Source of the DNA: DASUFH01 sp036274645
GTDB taxonomy: Bacteria > Acidobacteriota > Terriglobia > 20CM-2-55-15
Assembly: GCA_036274645.1 (NCBI GenBank)
Contig: DASUFH010000063.1
Location: forward strand, 1-10,895
Direction of reading: 5' to 3'
DNA: 10,895 bases
Position 1 is the first letter of the stretch. Each line of letters opens with the position of its first letter. Below, one piece after another: positions 1-5,756 of the stretch. The translations under genes were made by a program, and so were the position numbers. The notes beneath the pieces were generated by a model. The model saw nothing but the letters and a program-made list of their open reading frames with translations, did not search any database and was not told the DNA's origin.

Positions 1-561
1 CTCGTAGACGCAGACGCCTTCCCGCGGTTCCCGAGGCCGATTGGCAGCGACCCGGTCGTTATTCCGGTCATTGTTCCGATCGTTGTTGCGATCGTTGTTC
101 CGATCGTTGTTGCGGTCATTGTTCCGGTCATTATTGCGGTCGTTGTTGCCGGTGTTGCCGGGAGTCGTCGGCGTGCTGGCGGTGGCTGCCGGTCCGGAGA
201 TACGCAATGATTCGATACTGTCGTTCCATGTCCTCGGGATGACGCCAACCCGCGGCATCGGGCGCTGAGTCAGATCGGCAATATCGCCCGAAACCTGCAT
301 CTGGGCGCCTTTGAAATCCTTCTCATCAAACGCTTCCAGCCGGGCGCGGCCGTACACCCGAATGGACGACACCTTGTTGTTGTGTCCCTTCATATCGGGG
401 ACTTGATCGCCGGGAACGAAGCAGGATTCCCAGCCCTGGTAGTTGGCATTTTCGTAGAGACAGATTCGATCTCCACGGTTCACCTGCCCGGCTTCCACTG
501 AAGCTAATGACCAAACGCCACTGAGGGCTACGGCTAATCCAAAAGCAAGTAACTTTCTCAT
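1..561 (-). CDS. Secreted beta/gamma-crystallin-like protein, 3' end outside window (partial)
   Basis: The frame is open for 187 codons from ATG 561 to the window edge, so the C-terminus is missing. Residues 1-24 form a signal peptide (MRKLLAFGLAVAL..., ending VEA before G25). Residues 32-122 look like one beta/gamma-crystallin domain. Two Greek-key signatures are visible, YENANYQG (36-43) and FDEKDFKG (78-85). A canonical calcium-clamp motif NNKVSS (61-66) is present, with a weaker second one, NDSIES (113-118), where Glu replaces the usual Ser/Thr. C34 and C47 could form a disulfide. A low-complexity Thr/Pro stretch and eight NNDR units (139-170) follow. At the edge GVCVYE (182-187) mimics the RICLYE start of domain 1, so a second crystallin domain probably follows. 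A calcium-binding extracytoplasmic role is inferred from the motifs; the exact function is unknown. A strong ribosome site precedes the start. It is separated from the upstream minus-strand gene by 214 nt, so it is probably its own transcription unit. Confidence 0.82.
   Translation of the reverse strand, partial: MRKLLAFGLAVALSGVWSLASVEAGQVNRGDRICLYENANYQGWESCFVPGDQVPDMKGHNNKVSSIRVYGRARLEAFDEKDFKGAQMQVSGDIADLTQRPMPRVGVIPRTWNDSIESLRISGPAATASTPTTPGNTGNNDRNNDRNNDRNNDRNNDRNNDRNNDRNNDRVAANRPREPREGVCVYE
52..147 (-). repeat. Twelve-nucleotide tandem repeat encoding (Asn-Asn-Asp-Arg)x8
   Basis: Eight uninterrupted 12-nt units encode NNDR at residues 139-170 of the crystallin-like protein. The units differ only at synonymous third positions (AAC/AAT, GAC/GAT, CGC/CGG). 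The peptide repeat has therefore been kept while the DNA drifted, which argues for selection on the protein or for an old expansion. It forms a hydrophilic linker between the first and the probable second crystallin domain. The opposite strand is open across it and would encode a meaningless Arg/Ser/Leu/Phe repeat. Confidence 0.95.
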
Positions 562-566
562 AAGAA

Positions 567-575
567 CCTCTCCTT
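567..575 (-). promoter_or_regulatory. Strong Shine-Dalgarno for the crystallin-like gene
   Basis: The minus strand reads AAGGAGAGG, followed by 5 nt (TTCTT) and the ATG at 561. This near-perfect anti-16S complement fixes the start codon. It contrasts with the genes at 4016, 5770 and 8542, which have no such site. Confidence 0.8.
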
Positions 576-747
576 GGGTTCAGCTGGCTCATCGGGCCGC
601 TGAGCACGAACACATAGACGGACGGAACCGAATTCCGGTTTAGTGGTTCTACTAGTTATCCGGGCTCTGAAAATGATTTCCCTTGACAGTTGAAACGAGC
701 ATGGGAAGGACCGGGAGTGTTTCGTCACGGCCCGAAGAGCTTGCCCC

Positions 748-757
748 GGGGACAGCC
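748..757. repeat. GGGGACAGCC intergenic core repeat (REP-like), copy 1
   Basis: GGGGACAGCC occurs here 18 nt past the stop of the OmpA-remnant gene, in the 214-nt gap before the crystallin-like gene. It is preceded by CCCC, giving the palindrome CCCCGGGG at 744-751. The same ten-mer or its complement recurs at 8401-8410, 8468-8477 and 10850-10859, each time between genes. This copy is a lone core without a visible partner arm, so it may be a degraded element or chance. Confidence 0.4.
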
Positions 758-775
758 GGATTGCCAGCGGTTCCG

Positions 776-1729
776 CTATCTGACGAAGACGATTCGGGTT
801 TCAGGCACTCCGCCGTTGACCAGAGCGCGCCGGACAACGGCCGCAGTCGCCTCCGAGCATCGAATTCGCGCCGGTCCGTTGAGGAGTTGAAGGGAGGCGA
901 CGATCTTTTCCACCGTGCTCTGTCCCTCCGGTGTCAGGTTTCCGGAGGCTTTATCCACCAGTTCGTCGCCGAACCGGAAGGCGGAGTTCCGTCCTGAAGC
1001 GGACTCACGGGCGACAAGGGTGGCGCGGGCCGCCCGGCGAATCGCGTCGTGCGCGGCCGAGAGAACGATTTCGGAAGGGTTGTTGCGGGCCAGCATCTCT
1101 TCCATGGTTTCAAGGGCGACCCGCGCCAGACGAAACTCTTCCTCCGCCAGTCGGTCGGCGCTGACGTTACGGGCCACTTCAAGGGCTGCGCGCGCTTCCA
1201 CCACAGCGGACAGATTGGATGTTCCGGATGAAGCTTCCACGGGTTTCAGAGCGCTGTACCCATATCGGCCGATTTCAACCTGCACGGGGACGCGGCGGAG
1301 CGCCGGATCCGGAGGGGGCTGCCCGACATAAGCAACCGTGATGCTGGGGACATCCACCATGTAGTGCGGCTCGGCCGTGATCAGAAGGCCCATGCGGTCC
1401 AGCGCAGTGGTCACGTCCAACTGCGCCTTGTCGCCTTCAAGGGGAAGTTCCCCGAGGTTCTCGGCGGCGCCTTCCGGAGAGATGGCCCATACGACATAGC
1501 TGTTCATGGCCGGCGCCAGCGTGTTGGGTAACGGAACCCGGTCGATTTCGATCCGGACGCGCGTCGTGGTCGCCAGACGCTCCAGGGTGGCTTTGCCCCT
1601 GGGAGTAAGCGTCAGAGTCAGTTTGCCGCGGCCCGGCAGATTGATGACCTGTGTTTCGATTGAACCGGCCGCCCGCGCCGATGCCGCTGTCGCCAGGAAA
1701 AGAGTCAAAATGCCAATCAGTCTTCGCAT
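776..1729 (-). CDS. Periplasmic protein with helical DUF4398-like middle and degenerate OmpA-like C-terminus
   Basis: The product has 317 residues. Residues 1-20 are a signal peptide (MRRLIGILTLFLATAASARA before AG), so it is exported; no lipobox Cys is seen. Residues 77-121 (YVVWAISPEG...LGEL) resemble the beta-rich substrate-like domain found in anti-sigma-K (RskA) type and acidobacterial secreted proteins. Residues 175-245 are a helical, Ala/Glu/Arg-rich segment of the DUF4398 type. Residues 257-317 follow the start and end of an OmpA-like peptidoglycan-binding domain (LTPEGQSTVEKI... and AVVRRALVNGGVPETRI). The central block that should carry the diaminopimelate-binding Asp/Arg signature is shortened to NGPARIRCSEAT, so peptidoglycan binding is doubtful. 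It starts 4 nt after the stop of the single-TM gene and is the last gene of the glycosyltransferase operon. A role in the cell envelope is inferred; no specific function can be given. Confidence 0.8.
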   Translation of the reverse strand: MRRLIGILTLFLATAASARAAGSIETQVINLPGRGKLTLTLTPRGKATLERLATTTRVRIEIDRVPLPNTLAPAMNSYVVWAISPEGAAENLGELPLEGDKAQLDVTTALDRMGLLITAEPHYMVDVPSITVAYVGQPPPDPALRRVPVQVEIGRYGYSALKPVEASSGTSNLSAVVEARAALEVARNVSADRLAEEEFRLARVALETMEEMLARNNPSEIVLSAAHDAIRRAARATLVARESASGRNSAFRFGDELVDKASGNLTPEGQSTVEKIVASLQLLNGPARIRCSEATAAVVRRALVNGGVPETRIVFVR

Positions 1730-1733
1730 AGGT

Positions 1734-2174
1734 TTAACGGGTGTTGGGGGCGAAGGACAGTTTCATCGTTTCCTTGTTTACGCGGAGCGCGACGGGTTTG
1801 GAGAACTTGTCAATTGCCACCTGGACGATGACGGATGAGCCCTGCCCGTGTGACGTCATGATCCGCACGGCGCTTGCTCCCTTCGTATAGTAGCCTTCGC
1901 TGCCCCAGTCCTGGAGAAAGTCCCCCATCGCGTACCTGCTGCCGTTCGAGTCCCAGCGCGCATACGCGGCATCGTAATTTCCGGAGCTGATGTCCTCGAA
2001 AAATTCCCGCACACGCGCTTCCTCACGGTAGTTGATGTATTTGTATACGGCGCCGGAAACAACGAGGAGTATCACCGCCGTGGCGGCCAGCTTCTTGAGG
2101 TGGCGTTTCCAAAACGGGGGCCGGGGAATCGGATGTTCGCCGTAAATCAGGCTGCTGATCAGTTTCTCAGCCAT
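1734..2174 (-). CDS. Single-pass membrane protein with small extracytoplasmic domain, function unknown
   Basis: The product has 146 residues. A basic, proline-containing N-terminus (1-28) is followed by one membrane segment at about 29-46 (LAATAVILLVVSGAV). The remaining ~100 residues should lie outside the cytoplasm. That domain (51-146) has a helix rich in Glu/Arg, then EDISSGNYDAAYARW and a strand-rich end. This pattern recalls the NTF2-like, DUF4878-type fold found in many membrane-anchored bacterial proteins, a fold-level guess only. It lies between the second glycosyltransferase gene (stop 37 nt before this start) and the OmpA-remnant gene (4-nt gap), so it is probably co-transcribed with both. 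No convincing Shine-Dalgarno is seen. Confidence 0.78.
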   Translation of the reverse strand: MAEKLISSLIYGEHPIPRPPFWKRHLKKLAATAVILLVVSGAVYKYINYREEARVREFFEDISSGNYDAAYARWDSNGSRYAMGDFLQDWGSEGYYTKGASAVRIMTSHGQGSSVIVQVAIDKFSKPVALRVNKETMKLSFAPNTR

Positions 2175-2211
2175 GCGTGTCTATTCCCAAGCCTCGCTTT
2201 CCTGGCGCCGT

Positions 2212-3183
2212 TCATCCCTCTTCCAAAGGACGACCGTTCGTATTGTAAAACCATCGATCGATATCCGAACCGGCAATTCGCTTTCGCGCCTGAATGCGCG
2301 CGCGCTTCTTCCAGAGGCGCGGGAACGCCCGGAGCACGTAGAGCAGGGCGGGAATGGATCGCCATTCCCGCGCCAGCACATAACCGATGACCGCGGCGTC
2401 ACGCAGGGAGATGGCCCAGAAATCGCGCCGGTACAGTCCCGGCGTCATGTTGTTGATCCGGAGAAGGAACCGGTTCTTGACCGAGTGGTAGTTGATCATG
2501 GCCGGAAGCGCCCCCCGGCGCTCCGGTGTCACGCGCCTTCGGTGCAGAGCGACCGCCTGCGGCTCATAGATCGACGTCCAGCCCAGCAGCCGGCAGCGCC
2601 AGGCCAGGTCCGCGTCCTCACGGTAGGCGAAGAAATCCTCGTCGAAATACTGTCCGTCGAACGCCACGTCTTCCAGCGCCGCGCGGCGGTACAGGGCGGC
2701 CGCGCCGCTCGGGCCGAAAATGTCTTCCGGCGCGTCGTATTGTCCCAGGTCGGGCTCGTCCGCGCCCCGGTCCAGATGGCGCTGATTTCGCAGCATGATG
2801 ATGCCGGCCGAATCGATGGTCGCTCCATCCATGCGCAGGAGTTTTCCGGACGCGGACGCCGCGTCCGGTCGCGTCTCCATGGCCGCGACCAGCCTTTCAA
2901 GAAATGTCGGTGTGAGTGACGTGTCGGGATTGAGAATCAGTATGTAGTCGGCGGGATGCGCGCGAATCAGGGCGTTGTGGCCGCCGGCAAATCCCAGGTT
3001 GACGGACGAACGTTCAAAGGCCACGTCGCGCGCGAGGAGTTTCTCAACGGTTTCGTCACTGGACGCATTGTCCAGAATGTGAACCGCGAAGTCGGGGAAC
3101 GTCTGAACAGCGAGACTGTCGAGACAGACGCCGATGTCGGCGGCGCTGTTGAACGTGACGATATGAACCGAGACCGTTACCAC
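2212..3183 (-). CDS. Glycosyltransferase family 2 (rhamnosyltransferase/WbbL-like)
   Basis: GT-A fold glycosyltransferase that transfers a sugar from a nucleotide-sugar donor, probably to a surface polysaccharide or glycolipid. From the GTG at 3183 it has 323 residues. It begins VSVHIVTFNS (4-13) and has LDNASSDET (37-45), VNLGFAGGHN (61-70), the acidic donor/metal motif NPDTS (85-89), GPSGAAALYRR (157-167) and the late acidic motif YREDAD (187-192) with His214. The C-terminal ~80 residues are basic with a semi-hydrophobic stretch and may sit at the membrane. GTG 3183 is preferred because it has GGAG 10 nt upstream, overlaps the upstream stop by 7 nt (translational coupling) and gives the usual family N-terminus. 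GTG 3201 would add six residues. The acceptor and donor cannot be read from the sequence. Confidence 0.88.
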   Translation of the reverse strand: MVTVSVHIVTFNSAADIGVCLDSLAVQTFPDFAVHILDNASSDETVEKLLARDVAFERSSVNLGFAGGHNALIRAHPADYILILNPDTSLTPTFLERLVAAMETRPDAASASGKLLRMDGATIDSAGIIMLRNQRHLDRGADEPDLGQYDAPEDIFGPSGAAALYRRAALEDVAFDGQYFDEDFFAYREDADLAWRCRLLGWTSIYEPQAVALHRRRVTPERRGALPAMINYHSVKNRFLLRINNMTPGLYRRDFWAISLRDAAVIGYVLAREWRSIPALLYVLRAFPRLWKKRARIQARKRIAGSDIDRWFYNTNGRPLEEG

Positions 3184-4016
3184 CGGCCCAGCGCTCCACA
3201 CAACACCTGCCAGCAGGCCCCGGCGAGGCGGGGCTGAAGAACGGCGCGCCCCGTCATGCCGAGGGCGATCGACGCTCGAATCGCCGAAACCGCGCCGGGC
3301 CCGAAATGTTTGCGGGCATAGCGCAGCTGGTTCCTGTAGTACGCGCTGGCAAACGCCTTCGGGCCCAGCACCTTCGCGCTGTACCCGCCGTCGTGGAGGA
3401 AGCGCGCCCGCGGCGCATAATAGATCTCCCAGCGCGCCGCGCGCAGCCGCCGGCAGAAATCGACATCTTCGTACCAGGCGGGAAAGAAGGTTTCGTCGAA
3501 GCCGCCGATGGAGTCAAAGGCATCGCGCCGGATGAGCAACGCCGCCGCCGCCGGTTGGCCGACCGGGCGCGGTTCGTCCGTGGTTGAAGCAGGGGGACGC
3601 GCCGGGAAGCCAAGGTTCTGTCTGACGAGCGAGTTCCATGTCGGCAAGTCTCTCGGGGGATAACGGTCGTTGACGTCCCCGCCCACCGCGCCCGTTTCGG
3701 GATGCTCCCGCATCAGCCGTTCCAGTTCGGCGATCGCTCCCGGCATGGCGCGCGCATCCGGATTCATGGCCAGCACGAACTCGGAGCGGGATGCGGCGAA
3801 GGCCTGGTTCATTCCACCGGCAAAGCCGCGGTTGACCTCGTTGCGGATCAGGTGAACGCGGTTCGGAAAAGCGAGCGCATGCTCGGCGGAGCCATCGCTG
3901 GACGCGTTGTCGACAACGACGATTTCCGACACGCTCGAATCGTCCAGCGCCGACTCGATGCAGGGACGCAGACAGGCGCCGGAGTTCCAGTTCACGATGG
4001 CGATCGCTGTGGTCAC
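3177..4016 (-). CDS. Glycosyltransferase family 2
   Basis: The product has 279 residues and is a GT-A glycosyltransferase paralogous to the next gene. Motifs are AIAIVNWNS (4-12), VVDNASSDGS (34-43), VNRGFAGGMNQAF (61-73), the NPD acidic motif (85-87), AAAALLIRRDAF (156-167) and WYEDVDFCRRL (181-191), followed by His208. Both tandem enzymes share the NxGFAGGxN and NPD blocks but differ elsewhere, so they probably add successive, different sugars. The start is well constrained: an in-frame TGA lies two codons before the GTG at 4016. A TATACT hexamer lies 8 nt before that GTG with no Shine-Dalgarno, suggesting a leaderless transcript that begins the four-gene operon. The C-terminus is short and has no clear membrane helix. 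Confidence 0.87.
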   Translation of the reverse strand: MTTAIAIVNWNSGACLRPCIESALDDSSVSEIVVVDNASSDGSAEHALAFPNRVHLIRNEVNRGFAGGMNQAFAASRSEFVLAMNPDARAMPGAIAELERLMREHPETGAVGGDVNDRYPPRDLPTWNSLVRQNLGFPARPPASTTDEPRPVGQPAAAALLIRRDAFDSIGGFDETFFPAWYEDVDFCRRLRAARWEIYYAPRARFLHDGGYSAKVLGPKAFASAYYRNQLRYARKHFGPGAVSAIRASIALGMTGRAVLQPRLAGACWQVLCGALGRW

Positions 4017-4024
4017 CGGTCAGC

Positions 4025-4030
4025 AGTATA
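4025..4030 (-). promoter_or_regulatory. Putative -10 element (TATACT) of a leaderless promoter for the glycosyltransferase operon
   Basis: On the minus strand TATACT is followed by 8 nt (GCTGACCG) and the GTG start at 4016. A typical -10 to +1 distance puts transcription start on or next to the GTG. No Shine-Dalgarno and no clear -35 hexamer are seen. The same geometry occurs before 5770 and 8542. Confidence 0.45.
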
Positions 4031-4056
4031 TGCCACCGACCGCTTCGCTGCCCCGG

Positions 4057-4091
4057 TTGTCCATTGTCCATTGCCTGTTATCGATTATGAA
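4057..4091. repeat. Degenerate heptanucleotide repeat tract (TTNNNNN x5)
   Basis: Five consecutive 7-nt units read TTGTCCA, TTGTCCA, TTGCCTG, TTATCGA, TTATGAA. The same 7-nt register of TT dinucleotides reappears as TTGTTCG at 4106-4112 and inside the long hairpin (TTATTCG, TTAATCA, TTGGCTG, TTCACTA, TTAACTG at 4122-4156). This resembles the short tandemly repeated heptanucleotide sequences known from cyanobacteria and some other bacteria. It is much richer in A+T than its surroundings and lies wholly between genes. Confidence 0.6.
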
Positions 4092-4112
4092 ATGGACTTC
4101 TTTCATTGTTCG

Positions 4113-4273
4113 TTCCCCCACTTATTCGTTAATCATTGGCTGTTCACTATTAACTGCTTCACTTAAAGCATTTGTACTTCCGTATCCGGCCAGCGGCAAA
4201 CCGATCAATGCTCAAATGTTTAAGTGAAACAGTTAATAGTGAACAGCCAATGATTAACGAATAAGTGGGGGAA
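4113..4273. repeat. Long inverted repeat: ~61-nt arms around a 38-nt loop
   Basis: The left arm is 4113-4174, the right arm 4213-4273 and the loop 4175-4212. The first 44 positions pair perfectly. They are followed by one C/A mismatch (4157/4229), ten more pairs, one bulged G (4168) and six more pairs. The arms are AT-rich and carry the 7-nt TT periodicity of the neighbouring tract. The structure begins 32 nt after the stop of the toast-rack gene and ends 96 nt before the GTG of the glycosyltransferase gene, both on the minus strand. It therefore separates two operons and might stop transcription, but no T-run follows either arm. No flanking target-site duplication and no protein gene are seen. 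A decayed or non-autonomous element, a structured RNA, or a palindrome formed by inverted duplication of a heptad tract are all possible. Confidence 0.92.
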
Positions 4274-4305
4274 AGGGGCGAGCCGGACACACCAGGAACC
4301 TTGTA

Positions 4306-4947
4306 TCAGTTCACATGTTGGACGTGTCCGTGGACGACCTCGGTTTCAACGGGAATCGATCCGTGCACAATCACGTTTCCCCATCGGTTCACCACCCGCG
4401 CGCGGGAATTGGCGGGAACGTCCAGCGTGAGGCTGCTGCGGAACCATTCGCGCGGAGCGGGTCTCACGCCGTCATCGAGGCTGGACTGGACGAGAATGCC
4501 CCCATTACGGGGCGTAACGTGAAACGTGAATTCACCGGCCAGCCGATTGGCTTCCGTGCGGCTGGACGCCCGGATGGTTCTGTCAGCCGTGACGGAGAGA
4601 TTGGTTCCCGGTTGTGGACGGATCTCCACGTCGCCGTAGAGATTGAACACCTCGATGAGCGCCTCTCCGGATTCCGGCGCAACCTCCATGTCGATCGTTT
4701 CCGGGAACGTGTAGCTGTCGCCCATGACCGACCAGACGTCCGCGGTGGTGTCGAGGCCCAAAACACGTCCCAATCTGGCGCTGAGGTTGCCGCCGGCAGT
4801 CAGGACGCCGCCTCCGATGATGATCCCCAGCAGCAGCGCGGCTTCCAGCCCGCCAACGCGCCAGTACCGGCTTCGCTCGCGGTTGCGGACGAGGCTGAAC
4901 GCCGACCACAGCGCGATCAGGACCGGCCAGTACACCACCCAGGCCAT
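4306..4947 (-). CDS. Two-TM membrane protein with shortened DUF4097/toast-rack-like domain
   Basis: The product has 213 residues. Two membrane segments, about 5-20 (VYWPVLIALWSAFSLV) and 33-52 (GLEAALLLGIIIGGGVLTAG), are joined by a basic loop (21-30). After a linker, residues 80-213 show strand-rich repeats such as IEVFNLYGDVEIR (98-110) and VVNRWGNVIVHGSI (185-198). These resemble the beta-ladder of DUF4097 or 'toast-rack' (LiaI/LiaF-associated) proteins that sit next to the membrane. Such domains usually continue through more GDV/GNV-type repeats. Here the frame ends abruptly at HGHVQHVN, and the AT-rich hairpin starts 32 nt later, so truncation is suspected. It starts 18 nt after the stop of the sulfur-carrier gene and is probably the last gene of that operon, although no functional link to sulfur transfer is evident. 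Confidence 0.72.
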   Translation of the reverse strand: MAWVVYWPVLIALWSAFSLVRNRERSRYWRVGGLEAALLLGIIIGGGVLTAGGNLSARLGRVLGLDTTADVWSVMGDSYTFPETIDMEVAPESGEALIEVFNLYGDVEIRPQPGTNLSVTADRTIRASSRTEANRLAGEFTFHVTPRNGGILVQSSLDDGVRPAPREWFRSSLTLDVPANSRARVVNRWGNVIVHGSIPVETEVVHGHVQHVN

Positions 4948-4965
4948 TGGGTACCCGAACCCGGC

Positions 4966-5259
4966 CTACGAACCTGAGGGCGCGGCGCCGCCGGCGATCG
5001 AAGGCAGGATGGAGATGACGTCGCCGGACTGGACCTCCGTGTCGAGATCTTTCCTGTCGCGGATGTTGTCTTCGTTGACGTAGACGTTGATGAACCGCTT
5101 CACGCTCTTGCCATCATCCAGGACTCGGGCGCCAAATCCGGGATATCGCGATTCGATCTGGCCGAGAGCGGCTCCCACGGTGGCGCTTTCGAGCTGAATT
5201 TCGCCCAGGCCACCAGTCATCGGCCGCAATGGGGCGGGAATTTTTACGGTGACGCTCAT
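4966..5259 (-). CDS. MoaD/ThiS-type ubiquitin-like sulfur carrier (CysO-like) with six-residue C-terminal extension
   Basis: The product is a 97-residue beta-grasp protein. The features SVTVKIPAPLRPMTGG (2-17), KRFINVYVNEDNIR (54-67) and GDVISILPSIAGG (79-91) match the sulfur-carrier family, and by recall are closest to mycobacterial CysO. Such carriers are adenylated by an E1-like enzyme on the terminal Gly and then carry a thiocarboxylate for cysteine, molybdopterin, thiamine or other sulfur transfer. Here the diglycine is at 90-91 and is followed by AAPSGS (92-97). The chain as encoded cannot be activated until the tail is removed. The gene overlaps the upstream JAMM protease gene by ATGA and has a strong ribosome site. 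No cysM-like or E1-like gene lies in the window. The family is certain; the pathway is inferred. Confidence 0.9.
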   Translation of the reverse strand: MSVTVKIPAPLRPMTGGLGEIQLESATVGAALGQIESRYPGFGARVLDDGKSVKRFINVYVNEDNIRDRKDLDTEVQSGDVISILPSIAGGAAPSGS

Positions 5260-5690
5260 TTCCGGTCTCCTTGATCGACGACTAGAGGTTCCTCATGAAA
5301 CAGCCGTTCGGCCTCGTGCAGGACCCAGCTCTGGGCGCTGGCGACAGTCCCCTGCCGGACGGACACAATGATGTACGAGTAATCGGGCCATGCCGCGTCC
5401 GTATCCGTCTGCGACGGACGAGAAGGGTGGTCTGGATGCGAATGATAGATACCAATGATGTCCCAGGAAGACTTTGCAAACTCCGCCTCGACACGGACCC
5501 AGCACAGGGGGTCCATTTCGTAGCGGTCGTGGGCCCGTTCGGTGTTCAGGTTGCGGCAGGTGCGGAACGCGTGCGCGTGCCGGCCGCTTTCAGACCGTGT
5601 CCCGACGATCAGTCCGCAGCATTCGTGCGGATAGGAGGCCTCCGTGTGGTCGTAGATTTCACGCAACAGTGTCTGGGGAATCGAGATCAT
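5256..5690 (-). CDS. M67/JAMM-family zinc metallopeptidase (Mec/QbsD-like)
   Basis: From ATG 5690 the product has 144 residues. It has the whole JAMM signature: catalytic Glu23 in HECCG (22-26), zinc ligands His83 and His85 in YHSHP (82-86), and S93-x2-D96 (H-x-H-x7-S-x2-D). JAMM peptidases cut isopeptide or peptide bonds after the diglycine of ubiquitin-like proteins. In bacteria Mec releases cysteine from CysO-cysteine, and QbsD trims the carrier QbsE. The immediate downstream gene, overlapping by 4 nt, encodes a sulfur carrier with residues after its diglycine, so that protein is the likely substrate. The frame is open back to a GTG at 5759, but this would add 23 non-conserved residues and lies upstream of the likely promoter. 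ATG 5690 gives the usual family N-terminus. Confidence 0.88.
   Translation of the reverse strand: MISIPQTLLREIYDHTEASYPHECCGLIVGTRSESGRHAHAFRTCRNLNTERAHDRYEMDPLCWVRVEAEFAKSSWDIIGIYHSHPDHPSRPSQTDTDAAWPDYSYIIVSVRQGTVASAQSWVLHEAERLFHEEPLVVDQGDRK
5266..5272 (-). promoter_or_regulatory. Strong Shine-Dalgarno for the sulfur-carrier gene
   Basis: The minus strand reads AAGGAGA, then 6 nt and the ATG at 5259, inside the 3' end of the JAMM protease gene. The site allows strong, independent initiation, which would give more carrier than protease from one mRNA. Confidence 0.75.
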
Positions 5691-5750
5691 GGTCTTTTTT
5701 TGTCCAGAGCGCGGCGGCCGGGCAGTTTCCCCTGTGACCGCGAACCCGAA

Positions 5751-5756
5751 AGTATA
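5751..5756 (-). promoter_or_regulatory. Putative -10 element (TATACT) for the JAMM protease/sulfur-carrier operon
   Basis: TATACT on the minus strand would give a transcription start near 5744 and an untranslated leader of about 50 nt before the ATG at 5690. It overlaps the plus-strand -10 candidate of the helicase gene (5755-5760). The shared sequence GTATAC (5752-5757) is a palindrome. No good -35 hexamer is seen. Confidence 0.4.

Noticed and set aside
41..268. Plus-strand frame encoding an Arg/Ser/Leu/Phe repeat
   Set aside because: It is the complement of the NNDR repeat of the crystallin-like gene. The minus frame has a signal peptide, family motifs and a strong ribosome site; this one has none.
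683..711. TTGACA at 683-688 as a plus-strand -35
   Set aside because: No -10-like hexamer follows at 16-18 nt and no plus-strand gene lies downstream.
2173..2919. 248-codon plus-strand open frame
   Set aside because: It is antisense to the WbbL-like glycosyltransferase, Arg-rich and without a family match; the minus-strand gene explains the conservation.
3514..4071. 185-codon minus-strand frame starting at ATG 4071, overlapping the glycosyltransferase in another frame
   Set aside because: Composition is Arg/Gly-rich without motifs, while the GTG-4016 frame carries every GT2 motif. Its ATG falls in the heptad repeat tract.
4020..4106. 28-residue open frame (MKEVHFIID...) just before the GTG of the glycosyltransferase
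   Set aside because: A purine-rich GGGGGA stretch precedes its ATG, so a leader peptide was considered. However, it is made largely of the heptad repeats and its stop lies beyond the likely transcription start at 4016, so it would not be on the leaderless mRNA.
4113..4273. Integron attC site
   Set aside because: The palindrome is nearly perfect, lacks the characteristic unpaired bases and terminal core motifs, and there is no integron integrase or cassette array nearby.
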